Assembly (NCBI GenBank): GCA_963761115.1
Contig: CAVXFS010000001.1
Span: forward strand, 8,092-72,091
DNA: 64,000 nucleotides
Source: CAVXFS01 sp963761115
GTDB taxonomy: Bacteria; Pseudomonadota; Gammaproteobacteria; Burkholderiales; Gallionellaceae
Direction of reading: 5' to 3'
Part shown: one piece after another, positions 51,332-60,239 of the stretch
Layout: each line of letters opens with the position of its first letter
Position numbering within the stretch: position 1 is the first letter of the stretch
Notes under the pieces: model-generated
Databases searched by the model: none
Told to the model about the DNA's origin: nothing
The model's input: the letters and a program-made list of their open reading frames with translations, nothing else
Made by a program: the position numbers and the translations under genes

Positions 51332-53839
51332 TCAGATGAACTGCAAAACCCGCAACGGCGGCATCCGCAAAATTTTTCGCGTGGCAAGCCAACCCGCCAG
51401 CACCACAATCAAGATACCACCGCCGACGCCGGCCAGCCAGATCATCGCGCCGGGATGGTACGGGATGTCCAGCACCTTGAACGCAAGCACCCATCCCAGC
51501 AGGGTCGCACCGCCAGCCGCAAACAATCCACTCAATGCCCCCAGCGTGGCGAATTCGGTCAGGTGCAGGCGCCGCAGATAGAGGCTGTCTGCACCCAGTG
51601 TGCGCAGGATCGCGGCCTGGTGGGTACGCTCGTCCTGGGTAGCAAGCAATGCGGCATACAGCACAGCCATGCCGGATAGCAGCGTGAACAGGAACACCGC
51701 ACTCATGGTCTGCGCAATCTGGTCCATGATGTGGCGCACCTGCGCGATCATCGCCTCGGTGTCGATCAGCAACAGGTTGGGGAACGACTTGATCAGCGCA
51801 TTCGCCGACTGTGCCTGGCCCGGTGGCAGATAAAAACTGGTGATGTAACTGGCCGGATAATCGTCGAGCATGCCGGGTGTGGCAATCACGAAAAAATTCA
51901 CCTGCATCGAATCCCACTGCACCTTGCGCAGGTTCACCACTTTTGCGCTGAACTGGCTGCCCGCCACATCGTAGGTCAGCATATCGCCGACGTGTATGCC
52001 CAGCGTTTTGGCGATGCCCTCCTCCAGCGACAGTTCGGCAGCCGCGCCTTTCCTGAACCACTCTCCCTGCACCAGTTCATTGCCTGCAGGCAAATGATCC
52101 AGCCAGGACAGATTGGTCTCGCGCTCGACCAGCCCGCGCGCGCGCGAATCGGGATAGTCCTTGCCGCTGACCGGGCGCTGGTTGATCGCCACCAGCCGGC
52201 CGCGCACCATCGGGAACAATTCCGGTTGCGGCAATTGTTGCTTCACGAAAAATTCCTGCACCGCCGCACGCTGGCCTGGCTGGATGTTGACGATGAAACG
52301 GTTCGGCGCATCCGGTGGTAATTGCTGTCGCCAGCTGTCCATCAGGTCGGCGCGCACGAAGGTCAGCAGCAGCAAGGCCATGCCTCCCAGGCTGAGCGCG
52401 ACGATCTGCACCGCGTTGCTGCGCCCGTGCCGCGCCAGGTTGGAGAACGCATGACGTCCCACCCTGCCCAGCAAACGCACCATGAACCAGGCCAGCAAAC
52501 CGAACAGCAGCAAGCCCGCAGCCAGACCCGCCAACACAGTCAGCCCCAGCGTAAGCGAGCCGGCCTGCCACAGGAACAACCCGCACAGCACTGCGCCACC
52601 CGAGGCATACAACAATCCGGTACCTGCTTCCGGCGCACCGAGTTCGCGGCGGATCACGCGCAACGGCGATACACTTTTCAGTTGCCACAACGGCAGAAAG
52701 GCAAAGCCCAGCAACAGTGCCATGCCGCTGGCGGCAGCTTGCCACAATGGTGTCCAGCCGGGCGGCGGCAAACCGGCTTCGCGCATCGAGGGGATGGATT
52801 GCACCAGCGCGGCCTGCGCCAGATAACCAAACAATCCGCCCAGCAACACCGCACACGCGCCGAGCAGCAGGAACTGGTACAGAAAGATGCGCAACACCTG
52901 CGACTGGTTCGCGCCAAGGCAGCGCATCATCGCGCAGCTATCCAGGTGCCGCGAGATGAAATGCCGCGCTGCCAGCGCAAGCGCCACGCCCGCCAGCACC
53001 ACGGCAGTGAGCGCGGCCAGACCCAGAAAATGCTCGGCACGATCCAGCGCGGTGCGGATCTCCGGTCGCGCATCGCGCACGTCCTGCATCCGCTCGCCCA
53101 CGCCCAACCGGCCCTGGATCCAGGCACGCAACCCGGCCACCTGCTTCACCTCGCCCGCCACCAGCAAGCGGTAATGGATGCGGCTGCCCTCCTGCACCAG
53201 TCCGCTGGCCGGCAAGTCCGCCGCATTCAGCAGCACGCGCGGCGAAAAACTGGCAAACCCGACCGACTGGTCCACGTCGCGCACCACCTCGGCGGTCAGG
53301 CGCAACTGCAGCGCACCGATACCCACCTCATCGCCCAGTTGCACACCCAGCCGCTGCATCAATCGCGCATCCGCCCACAATGTGCCGCGCTCAGGAATAA
53401 CGCCAGCCGCATCCATTGCAGGAACGGCTACATCTTTTTCCCGGCAAAGAGGAAAGGATGAGTATGGCGCGAACGAACAATCCGGCTTGATTTCGATCTT
53501 CCCCCGCAACGGATACCCCTGTTCCACTGCTTGAATATCAGCCAGTACACTCTGCTGCTTGCCCGCTGCCATACTGGGAAAACTTTCCGTTTGCACCACG
53601 CGTAACCCCCGCTTCAGCGCGCCATCACGGTAGTCAGAAGGTAATGGCCGCGTCGATGAGATACGCAAGTCCGCACCCAGCAAACTGGTCGCTTCATGTT
53701 GCAGCGCCAGCCGCACCCGGTCCGCGAACATGCCCACGGTGGCAATGCTGCCCACCGCCAGCAACAGCGCGATCAGCAGAACGCGCCATTCCCCGGCGCG
53801 CCAATCGCGGCGAAGCAGATTGAAAGATAAACCTAGCAT
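51332..53839 (-). CDS. ybbP: FtsX-like ABC transporter permease (YbbP-type)
   Basis: An 835-residue inner-membrane permease with two FtsX-like halves: large periplasmic domains and TM clusters near residues 15-35, 255-480 and 690-830. The RADLMDSWRQQLPPDAPNRF segment and the domain plan match YbbP, which works with the ATPase YbbA. The start at 53839 is chosen for the AAGGA site; the frame is open to 54049. The role of YbbAP is not settled; lipid or lipoprotein handling in the envelope has been suggested for such systems. A 145-base gap with a degenerate repeat separates it from ybbA. Confidence 0.9.
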   Translation of the reverse strand: MLGLSFNLLRRDWRAGEWRVLLIALLLAVGSIATVGMFADRVRLALQHEATSLLGADLRISSTRPLPSDYRDGALKRGLRVVQTESFPSMAAGKQQSVLADIQAVEQGYPLRGKIEIKPDCSFAPYSSFPLCREKDVAVPAMDAAGVIPERGTLWADARLMQRLGVQLGDEVGIGALQLRLTAEVVRDVDQSVGFASFSPRVLLNAADLPASGLVQEGSRIHYRLLVAGEVKQVAGLRAWIQGRLGVGERMQDVRDARPEIRTALDRAEHFLGLAALTAVVLAGVALALAARHFISRHLDSCAMMRCLGANQSQVLRIFLYQFLLLGACAVLLGGLFGYLAQAALVQSIPSMREAGLPPPGWTPLWQAAASGMALLLGFAFLPLWQLKSVSPLRVIRRELGAPEAGTGLLYASGGAVLCGLFLWQAGSLTLGLTVLAGLAAGLLLFGLLAWFMVRLLGRVGRHAFSNLARHGRSNAVQIVALSLGGMALLLLTFVRADLMDSWRQQLPPDAPNRFIVNIQPGQRAAVQEFFVKQQLPQPELFPMVRGRLVAINQRPVSGKDYPDSRARGLVERETNLSWLDHLPAGNELVQGEWFRKGAAAELSLEEGIAKTLGIHVGDMLTYDVAGSQFSAKVVNLRKVQWDSMQVNFFVIATPGMLDDYPASYITSFYLPPGQAQSANALIKSFPNLLLIDTEAMIAQVRHIMDQIAQTMSAVFLFTLLSGMAVLYAALLATQDERTHQAAILRTLGADSLYLRRLHLTEFATLGALSGLFAAGGATLLGWVLAFKVLDIPYHPGAMIWLAGVGGGILIVVLAGWLATRKILRMPPLRVLQFI

Positions 53840-53850
53840 GCTCATCCTTA

Positions 53851-53967
53851 CCGTAATCCCGACGCAGGCCGGGCTCCAGCCAAAAGAAGATTTATTTGCG
53901 CAGTAAGGACAATAGTCAAAGGCATATTGAATATAAGCGCTGGATCCAGTCCTGCGCCTGGATGACG
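53851..53967. repeat. Degenerate palindromic extragenic element between ybbA and ybbP
   Basis: CCGTAATCCCGACGCAGGCC and following bases (53851-53880) are imperfectly complementary to GCTGGATCCAGTCCTGCGCC and following bases (53939-53967), about 22 of 30 matching. The arms resemble the widespread hairpin repeats with CTGGAT...CCTGCG...ATGACGG. It fills most of the gap between two functionally paired genes. Confidence 0.55.
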
Positions 53968-53984
53968 GACAGGAAGAAAGCTCA

Positions 53985-54650
53985 CTACACCACCCGCCCC
54001 GCCGCCAGCTGCAACTGCCTGTTACAGCGCCGCGCCAGCACTTCATCATGGGTGACGAGTACCAGCGTGGTGCCCTGCGCGTGGTTCAGCTCCAGCATCA
54101 GTTCGATGATCTGGTTGCCGGTGGCGGCATCGAGGTTGCCGGTAGGTTCGTCGGCAAACAATATCTTCGGCTGGACGACGAAGGCGCGCGCGATCGCGAC
54201 GCGCTGCTGCTCGCCGCCGGAAAGATGCTTGGGCAGGTGCGTCATGCGCTGCGTCAAACCTACACGCTGCAGGGTTTCGGTAGCGCGTTCGCGTGCATCG
54301 GGGGCACCGCGCAATTCCAGCGGCAGCATCACGTTTTCCAGCGCAGTCAGTGCCGGCAGCAACTGGAACGACTGGAACACGAATCCGGCCAGTCGCCCGC
54401 GCAAACGCGCTCGACCATCTTCATCGAAGGCGAAGATATCCGTACCGTCGAGATACACCGTGCCGCTGCTGGGCACATCCAGCCCGGCCAGCAAGCCAAG
54501 CAAGGTGGACTTGCCGGAACCGGAAGCGCCTAGGATGGCAAGACTGTCACCCGCCTCCACGGTGAAATTGACTTCGTACAAGATGACCAGCGGCTGGCCG
54601 CCGCTTTCCACTTGCCTGGTTAGATTCATTGCCTGCACAATGGCTGCCAT
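53985..54650 (-). CDS. ybbA: ABC transporter ATP-binding protein (YbbA-type)
   Basis: A 221-residue ATPase of the LolD/MacB type and partner of YbbP. It shows Walker A GASGSGKST near residue 41, the Q-loop in FVFQSFQLLPALTALEN, the LSGGEQQR signature, Walker B ILFADEPTGNLD and the switch His in VTHD. The start at 54650 gives MAAIVQAMNL and overlaps the divergent tesA start; the internal ATG at 54629 is an alternative. The frame upstream to 55061 is antisense to tesA and is rejected. Confidence 0.93.
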   Translation of the reverse strand: MAAIVQAMNLTRQVESGGQPLVILYEVNFTVEAGDSLAILGASGSGKSTLLGLLAGLDVPSSGTVYLDGTDIFAFDEDGRARLRGRLAGFVFQSFQLLPALTALENVMLPLELRGAPDARERATETLQRVGLTQRMTHLPKHLSGGEQQRVAIARAFVVQPKILFADEPTGNLDAATGNQIIELMLELNHAQGTTLVLVTHDEVLARRCNRQLQLAAGRVV

Positions 54651-55260
54651 GAGATTTTTCGCTTTCTTTCGACTTGTTCTGTTTGCCTGTTGTCTGCTGC
54701 CGGGCATGGCTGCCGCGCAGCAAACCATCCTGGTGTTCGGCGACAGCCTGTCGGCGGCCCATGGTATCCCGCTCGAGTCGGGTTGGGTGAACCTGATGCA
54801 GGAACAGTTGCATACCAACCATCCGCAATACCGGATCGTCAATGCCAGTATCAGCGGCGAAACCACCACCGGCGGACGCCAGCGCATCGCCGCCGCTTTG
54901 CGCGAGCACCGGCCAGCCATCGTGATCCTGGAACTTGGCGCCAACGACGGTCTGCGCGGTGCGCCGACCAAGGATATCGAGGACAATCTTGCCGAACTGA
55001 TCCGGCAATCGCGCAAAGCCAAAGCCAGGGTTCTGCTGCTGGGCATGCAATTGCCACCCAACTACGGCATGGCTTACACCGCCGCCTTCAAGTCGCTGTA
55101 TGCGAAGCTGGCGCAAAGATATCACCTGGCACTGGTTCCGTTCTTGTTGGAGGGTGTTACGCCGGAACAGTTCCAGGCCGACAACCTGCATCCGGTCGCC
55201 CGGGCGCAGCCGCGAATCCTGCAGAATGTGATGCAGAAGCTGAAGCCGATGCTGGATTGA
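54649..55260 (+). CDS. tesA: GDSL esterase/lysophospholipase TesA
   Basis: Periplasmic SGNH hydrolase acting on acyl esters and thioesters. The 203-residue product (207 if the in-frame ATG at 54640 is used) has a signal peptide ending in GMAAAQ, and the four SGNH blocks: FGDSLSAAHG (catalytic Ser), Gly in SISGETTTGG, GANDGLRG (Asn) and DNLHP (Asp/His). The divergent pairing with ybbA-ybbP matches E. coli. No ribosome-binding site is visible; the start codon overlaps the ybbA start on the other strand by two bases. Confidence 0.93.
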   Translation: MRFFAFFRLVLFACCLLPGMAAAQQTILVFGDSLSAAHGIPLESGWVNLMQEQLHTNHPQYRIVNASISGETTTGGRQRIAAALREHRPAIVILELGANDGLRGAPTKDIEDNLAELIRQSRKAKARVLLLGMQLPPNYGMAYTAAFKSLYAKLAQRYHLALVPFLLEGVTPEQFQADNLHPVARAQPRILQNVMQKLKPMLD

Positions 55261-55287
55261 TCTATAACTTCAAATAGGCCAAAGTCT

Positions 55288-55359
55288 GTAGGTTGGGCTG
55301 ACGAAGGAACCCAACGTTTTATTGTAATATGTTGGGCTTCGTACCTCAGCCCAACCTAC
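55288..55359. repeat. Long inverted repeat downstream of tesA, overlapping the next gene's 3' end
   Basis: GTAGGTTGGGCTGACGAAGG (55288-55307) and on to CCCAAC (55315) is nearly the reverse complement of 55331-55359, which ends CAGCCCAACCTAC. The outer 14 bases match perfectly. This GTAGGTTGGGCTGA-type sequence is a well-known form of dispersed repeat. The right arm encodes the last residues and stop region of the minus-strand flippase-like gene and may act as terminator for both convergent genes. Confidence 0.8.
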
Positions 55360-56308
55360 CGTTTACTTTCCGTTCCGGCAGAGACAGCGCAATGATGCCC
55401 AGCGCCACGGCGAACCACAGCGTCGCCAGCCGCACCAGCACGGTCGCGGCGACGGCCTCCGGTTGCGCGACATTATTGAACATCAGCAGCGCGACCATGC
55501 TGGCCTCCGCACCGCCCAAACCGCCCGGCAAAAAACTGAAGGCGCCGACCAGCATGGAAAAAGCATAGATGAACAGCGCGACCTGCAGCGATATGCCGCC
55601 GTCGAGCAGGTTCACCACGTAATAGAACGCCACACCCTCCGAGCCCCACGCCACCATACCCAGCAGCATGCTGTAGATCAGCATCGGCAGATTGAAGCAG
55701 CGACCGGAGTGCAGGACGATCTCGATACCGTGGACGATCAGGCTGCCGATACGGACAGGCAGGCGAGTTTGCGCGGATCGCCGCAGCGCCTGCAGCAATT
55801 TCGTCTGTTGCAGCACAAACAGCACGGCCACGATCAGCGCGGCCAATATCATCACCATAGGCTTGGCCTGTGGATAAGCCCACATGCCGAACACCACCAG
55901 CATCAGCATGCTGATGATGTTGGAGAACTGGTCCGACAGGAATGCCGCCAGACTTTCCGGATAGGACACACCATGGTGTTTGAGCATGACGCTGCGGATG
56001 GTCTCGCCCACCTTGCCCGGCAGAATGGTCAACCCGAAGCCGGAGATGTAGATGCGCAGGCTTTCCGCCCAGTAGATGCGATGGTCCAGCAATGCCAGGA
56101 ACTTCTGCCAGCGCACGAAGCGCAGCCCGTAATTGACCAGCGACAACGCCAGCGCCACCGCCATGCCGCCCACGCCGACCCGCACGACGGCTGCCAGCAC
56201 TTCGCGCCAGCCGCCCCACAACGAGAACCCGAGATAGCCGAGCGCGCTCAGCAGCACGATCAGCAGCAGCGCACGGAAGCGCCAGCCGCTCAATACCGGA
56301 TGCGTCAT
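55346..56308 (-). CDS. Flippase-like integral membrane protein (UPF0104/LPG synthase TM family)
   Basis: A 320-residue protein with about eight TM segments. GFGLTILPGKVGETIRSVML near residues 89-108 and FSFLPGGLGGAEASMVAL near residue 262 are the two conserved PG(K/G)xGE-type signatures of the family that includes the membrane part of lysylphosphatidylglycerol synthase. It lacks the soluble aminoacyl-transferase domain, so it is more likely a lipid flippase-like protein. The start at 56308 overlaps the upstream UbiA stop (ATGA). Its last codons come from the inverted repeat at 55288-55359. Confidence 0.85.
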   Translation of the reverse strand: MTHPVLSGWRFRALLLIVLLSALGYLGFSLWGGWREVLAAVVRVGVGGMAVALALSLVNYGLRFVRWQKFLALLDHRIYWAESLRIYISGFGLTILPGKVGETIRSVMLKHHGVSYPESLAAFLSDQFSNIISMLMLVVFGMWAYPQAKPMVMILAALIVAVLFVLQQTKLLQALRRSAQTRLPVRIGSLIVHGIEIVLHSGRCFNLPMLIYSMLLGMVAWGSEGVAFYYVVNLLDGGISLQVALFIYAFSMLVGAFSFLPGGLGGAEASMVALLMFNNVAQPEAVAATVLVRLATLWFAVALGIIALSLPERKVNGRLG

Positions 56309-57168
56309 GAAATCAGCCAGAAGGTAGCGATCGCCCACGCGCTGACCACAGCCAGCAAATGCGGGTCGCGCACCAGGTCATGCGCCGTGTCGCCGCCACG
56401 GCTCTGGTGGTGCAACAGGTAGATATAGCGGAACACGCCGTACATCACGAATGGCACGGTATAGATCAGGTTGGGCGTGCCGTGGATACGCACGGTGTCC
56501 GGATTCACGGTATAGAGACTGTAACTCATGATCAGCCCGGCAGCGGTGATGCCGATCATCTTGTCCAGCAGCACCGGGCTGTAATGTTCCAGCACGCGGC
56601 GGTGTTCGCTCTTTTTATCGTTCAGCGCGATCAGTTCGGCACGGCGCTTGGTGAAACCGAGAAACAGCGTCACCATCAGGCCGCACAAGAGCAGCCACTG
56701 CGATGGCGGGATACCGACGCCCAACGTGCCGGCCAGGATGCGCAGCATGAAACCGGTGGCGATGATGAACACGTCGAGTATGACCACGTGCTTCAAATGC
56801 AGGGAATAAGCGACATTCATCAGCGCGTAGCCGAGCAGGATGAAAAACACCGCCGGAGAAACCAGCCAGCCCACCGCCAGTGCCGCAGATACCAGGAAGA
56901 CGGCAAGCATGGCGGCGGATAAAACCGTGATCTTTCCGGCGGCCAGGGGACGCAGGCGTTTTTTCGGGTGCTGGCGATCCTGCTCCACATCGACGATGTC
57001 ATTGAGCACGTAGACAGAACTGGAGACCAGACAGAATGCGGCAAAGACCATCAATACCAGCACGACCAGGTGCTGGTCATGCCAGGCGTGTCCGAACAGC
57101 AATCCGGTGAACACAAACGCATTCTTGACCCACTGATGCGGGCGCATCAAACGAAGCAACTCGAGCAT
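56305..57168 (-). CDS. UbiA-family polyprenyl transferase, decaprenyl-phosphate phosphoribosyltransferase-like
   Basis: A 287-residue membrane prenyltransferase. NDIVDVEQDRQHPKKRLRPL near residues 57-76 holds the first Asp-rich motif and the KxxRP pattern typical of the polyprenyl-phosphate phosphoribosyltransferase branch (DPPR synthase, Rv3806c type), rather than the ubiquinone UbiA branch. About eight TM segments are visible. The start at 57168 (MLELLRLMRPHQWVKN) is family-like; the frame to 57288 is not. It is coupled to the flippase-like gene, suggesting synthesis and translocation of a polyprenyl-linked pentose, which is inference. Confidence 0.82.
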   Translation of the reverse strand: MLELLRLMRPHQWVKNAFVFTGLLFGHAWHDQHLVVLVLMVFAAFCLVSSSVYVLNDIVDVEQDRQHPKKRLRPLAAGKITVLSAAMLAVFLVSAALAVGWLVSPAVFFILLGYALMNVAYSLHLKHVVILDVFIIATGFMLRILAGTLGVGIPPSQWLLLCGLMVTLFLGFTKRRAELIALNDKKSEHRRVLEHYSPVLLDKMIGITAAGLIMSYSLYTVNPDTVRIHGTPNLIYTVPFVMYGVFRYIYLLHHQSRGGDTAHDLVRDPHLLAVVSAWAIATFWLIS

Positions 57169-57344
57169 TTTCCTGAGGATATCGGAGGGGTAATACGATC
57201 TATAGTACACCACCGGAGCCCGTTCCAGATACACAGCAATGGACTTCCGGCAGTAAAGGCAGATATAGTACCACCCGAGTATAACCAACCACCGTCAGGC
57301 AACCGACCCGTTAATTCAGCGTTCCCGATGCGCCAGATAATTCA

Positions 57345-58340
57345 ATGAATGGCATGCCGCAGCTTCAGGACCAGTTTGGCAGAAGGATCACCTATCTGCG
57401 CTTGTCTCTGACCGACCGTTGCGATTTCCGCTGCACCTACTGCATGTCGGAAAAGATGGAGTTCATGCCGCGCAGCATGATCCTGACGCTGGAAGAATGC
57501 CTGCTGATCGCAAAGGTCTTTGTCGACTCCGGCGTCAGCAAGATACGACTCACCGGCGGCGAGCCCCTGGTCAGGAACAACATGCTGTGGCTGGTGGAGC
57601 GCATCCACAAACTCGGTGGTTTGCGCGAACTCACGCTCACCACCAACGGCTCACAACTATCCCGGCTGGCAAAGCCTTTGGCCGAGGCCGGCATCGACCG
57701 CATCAACATCAGTCTGGACAGCCTCGATTCGGCATCCTTCACCCGCATCACCCGCACCGGGGACCTGCAGCAGGTGCTGGATGGGCTGGATGCGGCGATC
57801 ATCGCCTTCGGCAGTGACAGGATAAAGCTGAATAGCGTGGTGCAACGCGGCGTGAACCTGCATGAACTGCCGGATCTGGTGCGATTCGCAATGGCCAGGG
57901 CAGTCGATATCAGCTTTATCGAACAGATGCCACTGGGCAAGACCGGGCGGCACATTGCCGATTCGTTTTACAGCAATCAGGATCTGCTGGCGCAACTCGG
58001 TCAGGAATTTGGCCTGGTGCCGAGCGTGGAAAGCAGCGGCGGGCCGGCCCGTTATTGGCGCATTCCGGGCCATGCGACCCGAATCGGCTTCATCTCCCCG
58101 CACTCCCATAATTTCTGTGAAACCTGCAACCGCATGCGTGTCTCCGCCCGCGGCGAGCTGTTTCCCTGCCTCGGCAACGAGAACGTGGTGGACCTGATGC
58201 AGGCGGCCCGGGCAGGCGACGAGGCAGGTTTGCGCGCGCTCATTTTGCAGTCTGTCGCCACCAAGCCTTACGCCCATCAGTTCGATCTGTCGGAGGATGA
58301 GCCGCGCATCGTGCGCTTCATGTCGCATACCGGTGGCTGA
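57345..58340 (+). CDS. moaA: GTP 3',8-cyclase (molybdenum cofactor synthesis protein A)
   Basis: Radical SAM enzyme for the first step of molybdopterin synthesis. The 331-residue protein has the radical SAM cluster cysteines Cys26, Cys30 and Cys33 (CDFRCTYC), LTGGEPLVR, a second 4Fe-4S site with Cys258, Cys261 and Cys275 (CETCNRMRVSARGELFPC), and the C-terminal Gly-Gly tail required for activity. moaC, its usual partner, is not in the window. It heads a moaA-mobA-mog cluster. Confidence 0.97.
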   Translation: MNGMPQLQDQFGRRITYLRLSLTDRCDFRCTYCMSEKMEFMPRSMILTLEECLLIAKVFVDSGVSKIRLTGGEPLVRNNMLWLVERIHKLGGLRELTLTTNGSQLSRLAKPLAEAGIDRINISLDSLDSASFTRITRTGDLQQVLDGLDAAIIAFGSDRIKLNSVVQRGVNLHELPDLVRFAMARAVDISFIEQMPLGKTGRHIADSFYSNQDLLAQLGQEFGLVPSVESSGGPARYWRIPGHATRIGFISPHSHNFCETCNRMRVSARGELFPCLGNENVVDLMQAARAGDEAGLRALILQSVATKPYAHQFDLSEDEPRIVRFMSHTGG

Positions 58341-58422
58341 TGAAACCCGCCAGAATCTTCCTGCCCATCCCGGAAGCCTTGTGTTCGCCAAGGCAGCAAA
58401 AGATGGGCATCGATACCCTGGA

Positions 58423-59046
58423 ATGACCATGGAAAAGGTCTCGGTTGTCATTCTTGCCGGCGGCATGGGTTCACGCATAGGCGGAGCAAAGTCCCTGCAA
58501 CTGTTACAGGGCAAGCCGCTGCTGGACTGGGTGCTCGAGGCTATCCGCCCGCAATGCGATGAAGTGCTGATCAGCGCCAACGGCGACCCGGCAGCTTTCA
58601 CCCGCTGCGGATGTCGGGTGATCGCCGACCGGATACCCGGTTACGCCGGTCCCCTGGCCGGATTGCAGTCCGCCATGCATAGCGCCAGTCATGGACTGAT
58701 CGCCAGTGTGCCCTGCGATACACCGTTTCTGCCTGGCGACCTGATCCTGCAACTGTATGCTGCGCTCAGATCGGCTAACGCTGAAGCAGCGGTGGCCAGG
58801 GTAGGAGGGCGAGAACAATCTGCCGTTACACTTTATATCAATCAATTAGAGACGAAACTTGATACATTTCTTGAGGCCGGCGAACGAAAAGTCATGAGTT
58901 GGCAGGATACGTTGCATACAAGTTTCGTCGACTTCGAGGATGCGACGGCTTTCCTCAACATCAACACGGCAGCAGACCTGGCACGGGCAAACCAGAGAAT
59001 GCAAAACGGGGGATCAGGTGGGGACACCCAGCGAACCAGTTCTTAA
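58423..59046 (+). CDS. mobA: Molybdenum cofactor guanylyltransferase MobA
   Basis: Converts molybdopterin to the guanine dinucleotide form used by DMSO reductase-family enzymes. The 207-residue product has ILAGGMGSRIGGAKSLQLLQG (GTP site, near residues 10-28), the PGYAGPLAGLQSAM segment and SVPCDTPFLP with the metal-binding Asp. Starts at 58423 and 58429 (MTMEK) are both possible; the upstream extension into moaA is rejected. It overlaps mog by 29 bases. Confidence 0.92.
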   Translation: MTMEKVSVVILAGGMGSRIGGAKSLQLLQGKPLLDWVLEAIRPQCDEVLISANGDPAAFTRCGCRVIADRIPGYAGPLAGLQSAMHSASHGLIASVPCDTPFLPGDLILQLYAALRSANAEAAVARVGGREQSAVTLYINQLETKLDTFLEAGERKVMSWQDTLHTSFVDFEDATAFLNINTAADLARANQRMQNGGSGGDTQRTSS

Positions 59047-59578
59047 GATCGGCCTGGTCTCGATCAGCGACCGCGCCAGCAGCGGAAACTATCAGGATGC
59101 CGGCTTGCCAGCGTTGCAGGAATGGCTCACCCAGGCATTGAAAAGCCCGTGGCAAAGCGTCACCCACCTGATACCGGACGAGCAGGAATTGATCGAGGCG
59201 ACACTGATCGACCTTGCCGACCGCGAAGGCTGCCATTTGATACTCACCACCGGCGGCACCGGCCCGGCTCCGCGCGACGTCACGCCGGAAGCCACCCTGG
59301 CAGTGGCTCACAAGGTCCTGCCCGGTTTTGGCGAACAGATGCGTGCGGTCAGCCTGCGTTATGTACCGACCGCAATCCTCTCGCGTCAGGTCGGCGTTGT
59401 TCGCGGTACCGCATTGATCCTGAATCTGCCTGGACAGCCCAAGGCGATAAAGGAAACGCTGGACGGCGTATTCGCGGCTGTGCCCTACTGCCTCGACCTG
59501 ATTGGCGGCCCATATATTGAAACCCACCAGAATGTAATCTCCTCCTTCCGGCCTAAATCAGCGATTCGACGGTCCTGA
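59018..59578 (+). CDS. mog: Molybdopterin adenylyltransferase Mog
   Basis: Adenylylates molybdopterin before MoeA inserts molybdate. The 186-residue protein matches MogA closely: IGLVSISDRASSGNYQD near the N-terminus, LTTGGTGPAPRDVTPEAT, PGFGEQMR, TAILSRQVGVVRGTALILNL and the end FRPKSA. The start is taken as the GTG at 59018 with GGGGGA upstream, inside the end of mobA; the frame further upstream is mobA antiphase sequence. Confidence 0.94.
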   Translation: MGTPSEPVLKIGLVSISDRASSGNYQDAGLPALQEWLTQALKSPWQSVTHLIPDEQELIEATLIDLADREGCHLILTTGGTGPAPRDVTPEATLAVAHKVLPGFGEQMRAVSLRYVPTAILSRQVGVVRGTALILNLPGQPKAIKETLDGVFAAVPYCLDLIGGPYIETHQNVISSFRPKSAIRRS

Positions 59579-59735
59579 ATATTCGTATTCAGTACTATGC
59601 TATTGCCAGTGGGCTTCATTGCAAACTGCTCTGCCATTGCATGAATTTAGATCTGGGCATAAAAAACCGTTTTAAATCAATCGAAATCCGGCAAGCTCTG
59701 TACATTTCCAGCGTTATCTATATAATGGAGGAGAA

Positions 59736-60002
59736 ATGAATGAATCCATGAAAGAAATACTCCTATACCTGAAAAACAATGGCGAGCGGCTGGACACGGA
59801 CATCGCCGTCGCTACAGGTATTTCTCTTGCCAACGTGCATCTCCATTTATCGGCGCTTGCCTCCAAAGGAGAAGTGATGGCATGCCATTTGATCAGGTTC
59901 GACAAGGGCAAGAAAGTCGAAGGCATCAGTTGCCGGTTGGCCGGGTATATCCCTCCCGCAACGCCGGGCAGAAAATCCAAGTCGCAGTTGAAGCTTTCGT
60001 AG
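59736..60002 (+). CDS. Small winged-helix DNA-binding protein
   Basis: An 88-residue protein with a helix-turn-helix pattern: MKEILLYLKNNGERLDTDIA, TGISLANVHLHLSALASKGEV and a wing-like strand, then a basic C-terminus (GRKSKSQLKLS). It resembles small ArsR/FaeA-like regulators of unknown target. GGAGG precedes the ATG, and TATAAT at 59721-59726 lies just upstream of that site. The gap 59579-59735 has no other feature. Confidence 0.72.
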   Translation: MNESMKEILLYLKNNGERLDTDIAVATGISLANVHLHLSALASKGEVMACHLIRFDKGKKVEGISCRLAGYIPPATPGRKSKSQLKLS

Positions 60003-60239
60003 TGCTTTGCTCCGTCGCGCGCACGGAGAACCGTACATATCCCCACGAATTAGTGTTCTGAGCAGGTAGTCGCCATGCCGCGCGCGCATAGCCGCATTCC
60101 GCTGGTGGTGGGAATCGTCACATCAAGAATGCTGTACGGCCCGGCAAAATATCTTCCCACCATTGGTCCCGCTTTGAAATGCTGAAAATGAATTCCCGAT
60201 ATTCGGATAGAATTTCGACATCGTTGATTCAGGAATTTC

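Noticed and set aside
52322..53461. 379-codon plus-strand frame, Gln/Arg/His-rich
   Set aside because: Antisense to the ybbP permease, with composition typical of antisense frames of leucine-rich genes.
53985..55061. Long version of the ybbA frame (358 codons)
   Set aside because: The upstream 137 codons are antisense to tesA, and the ATPase domain starts normally at 54650.
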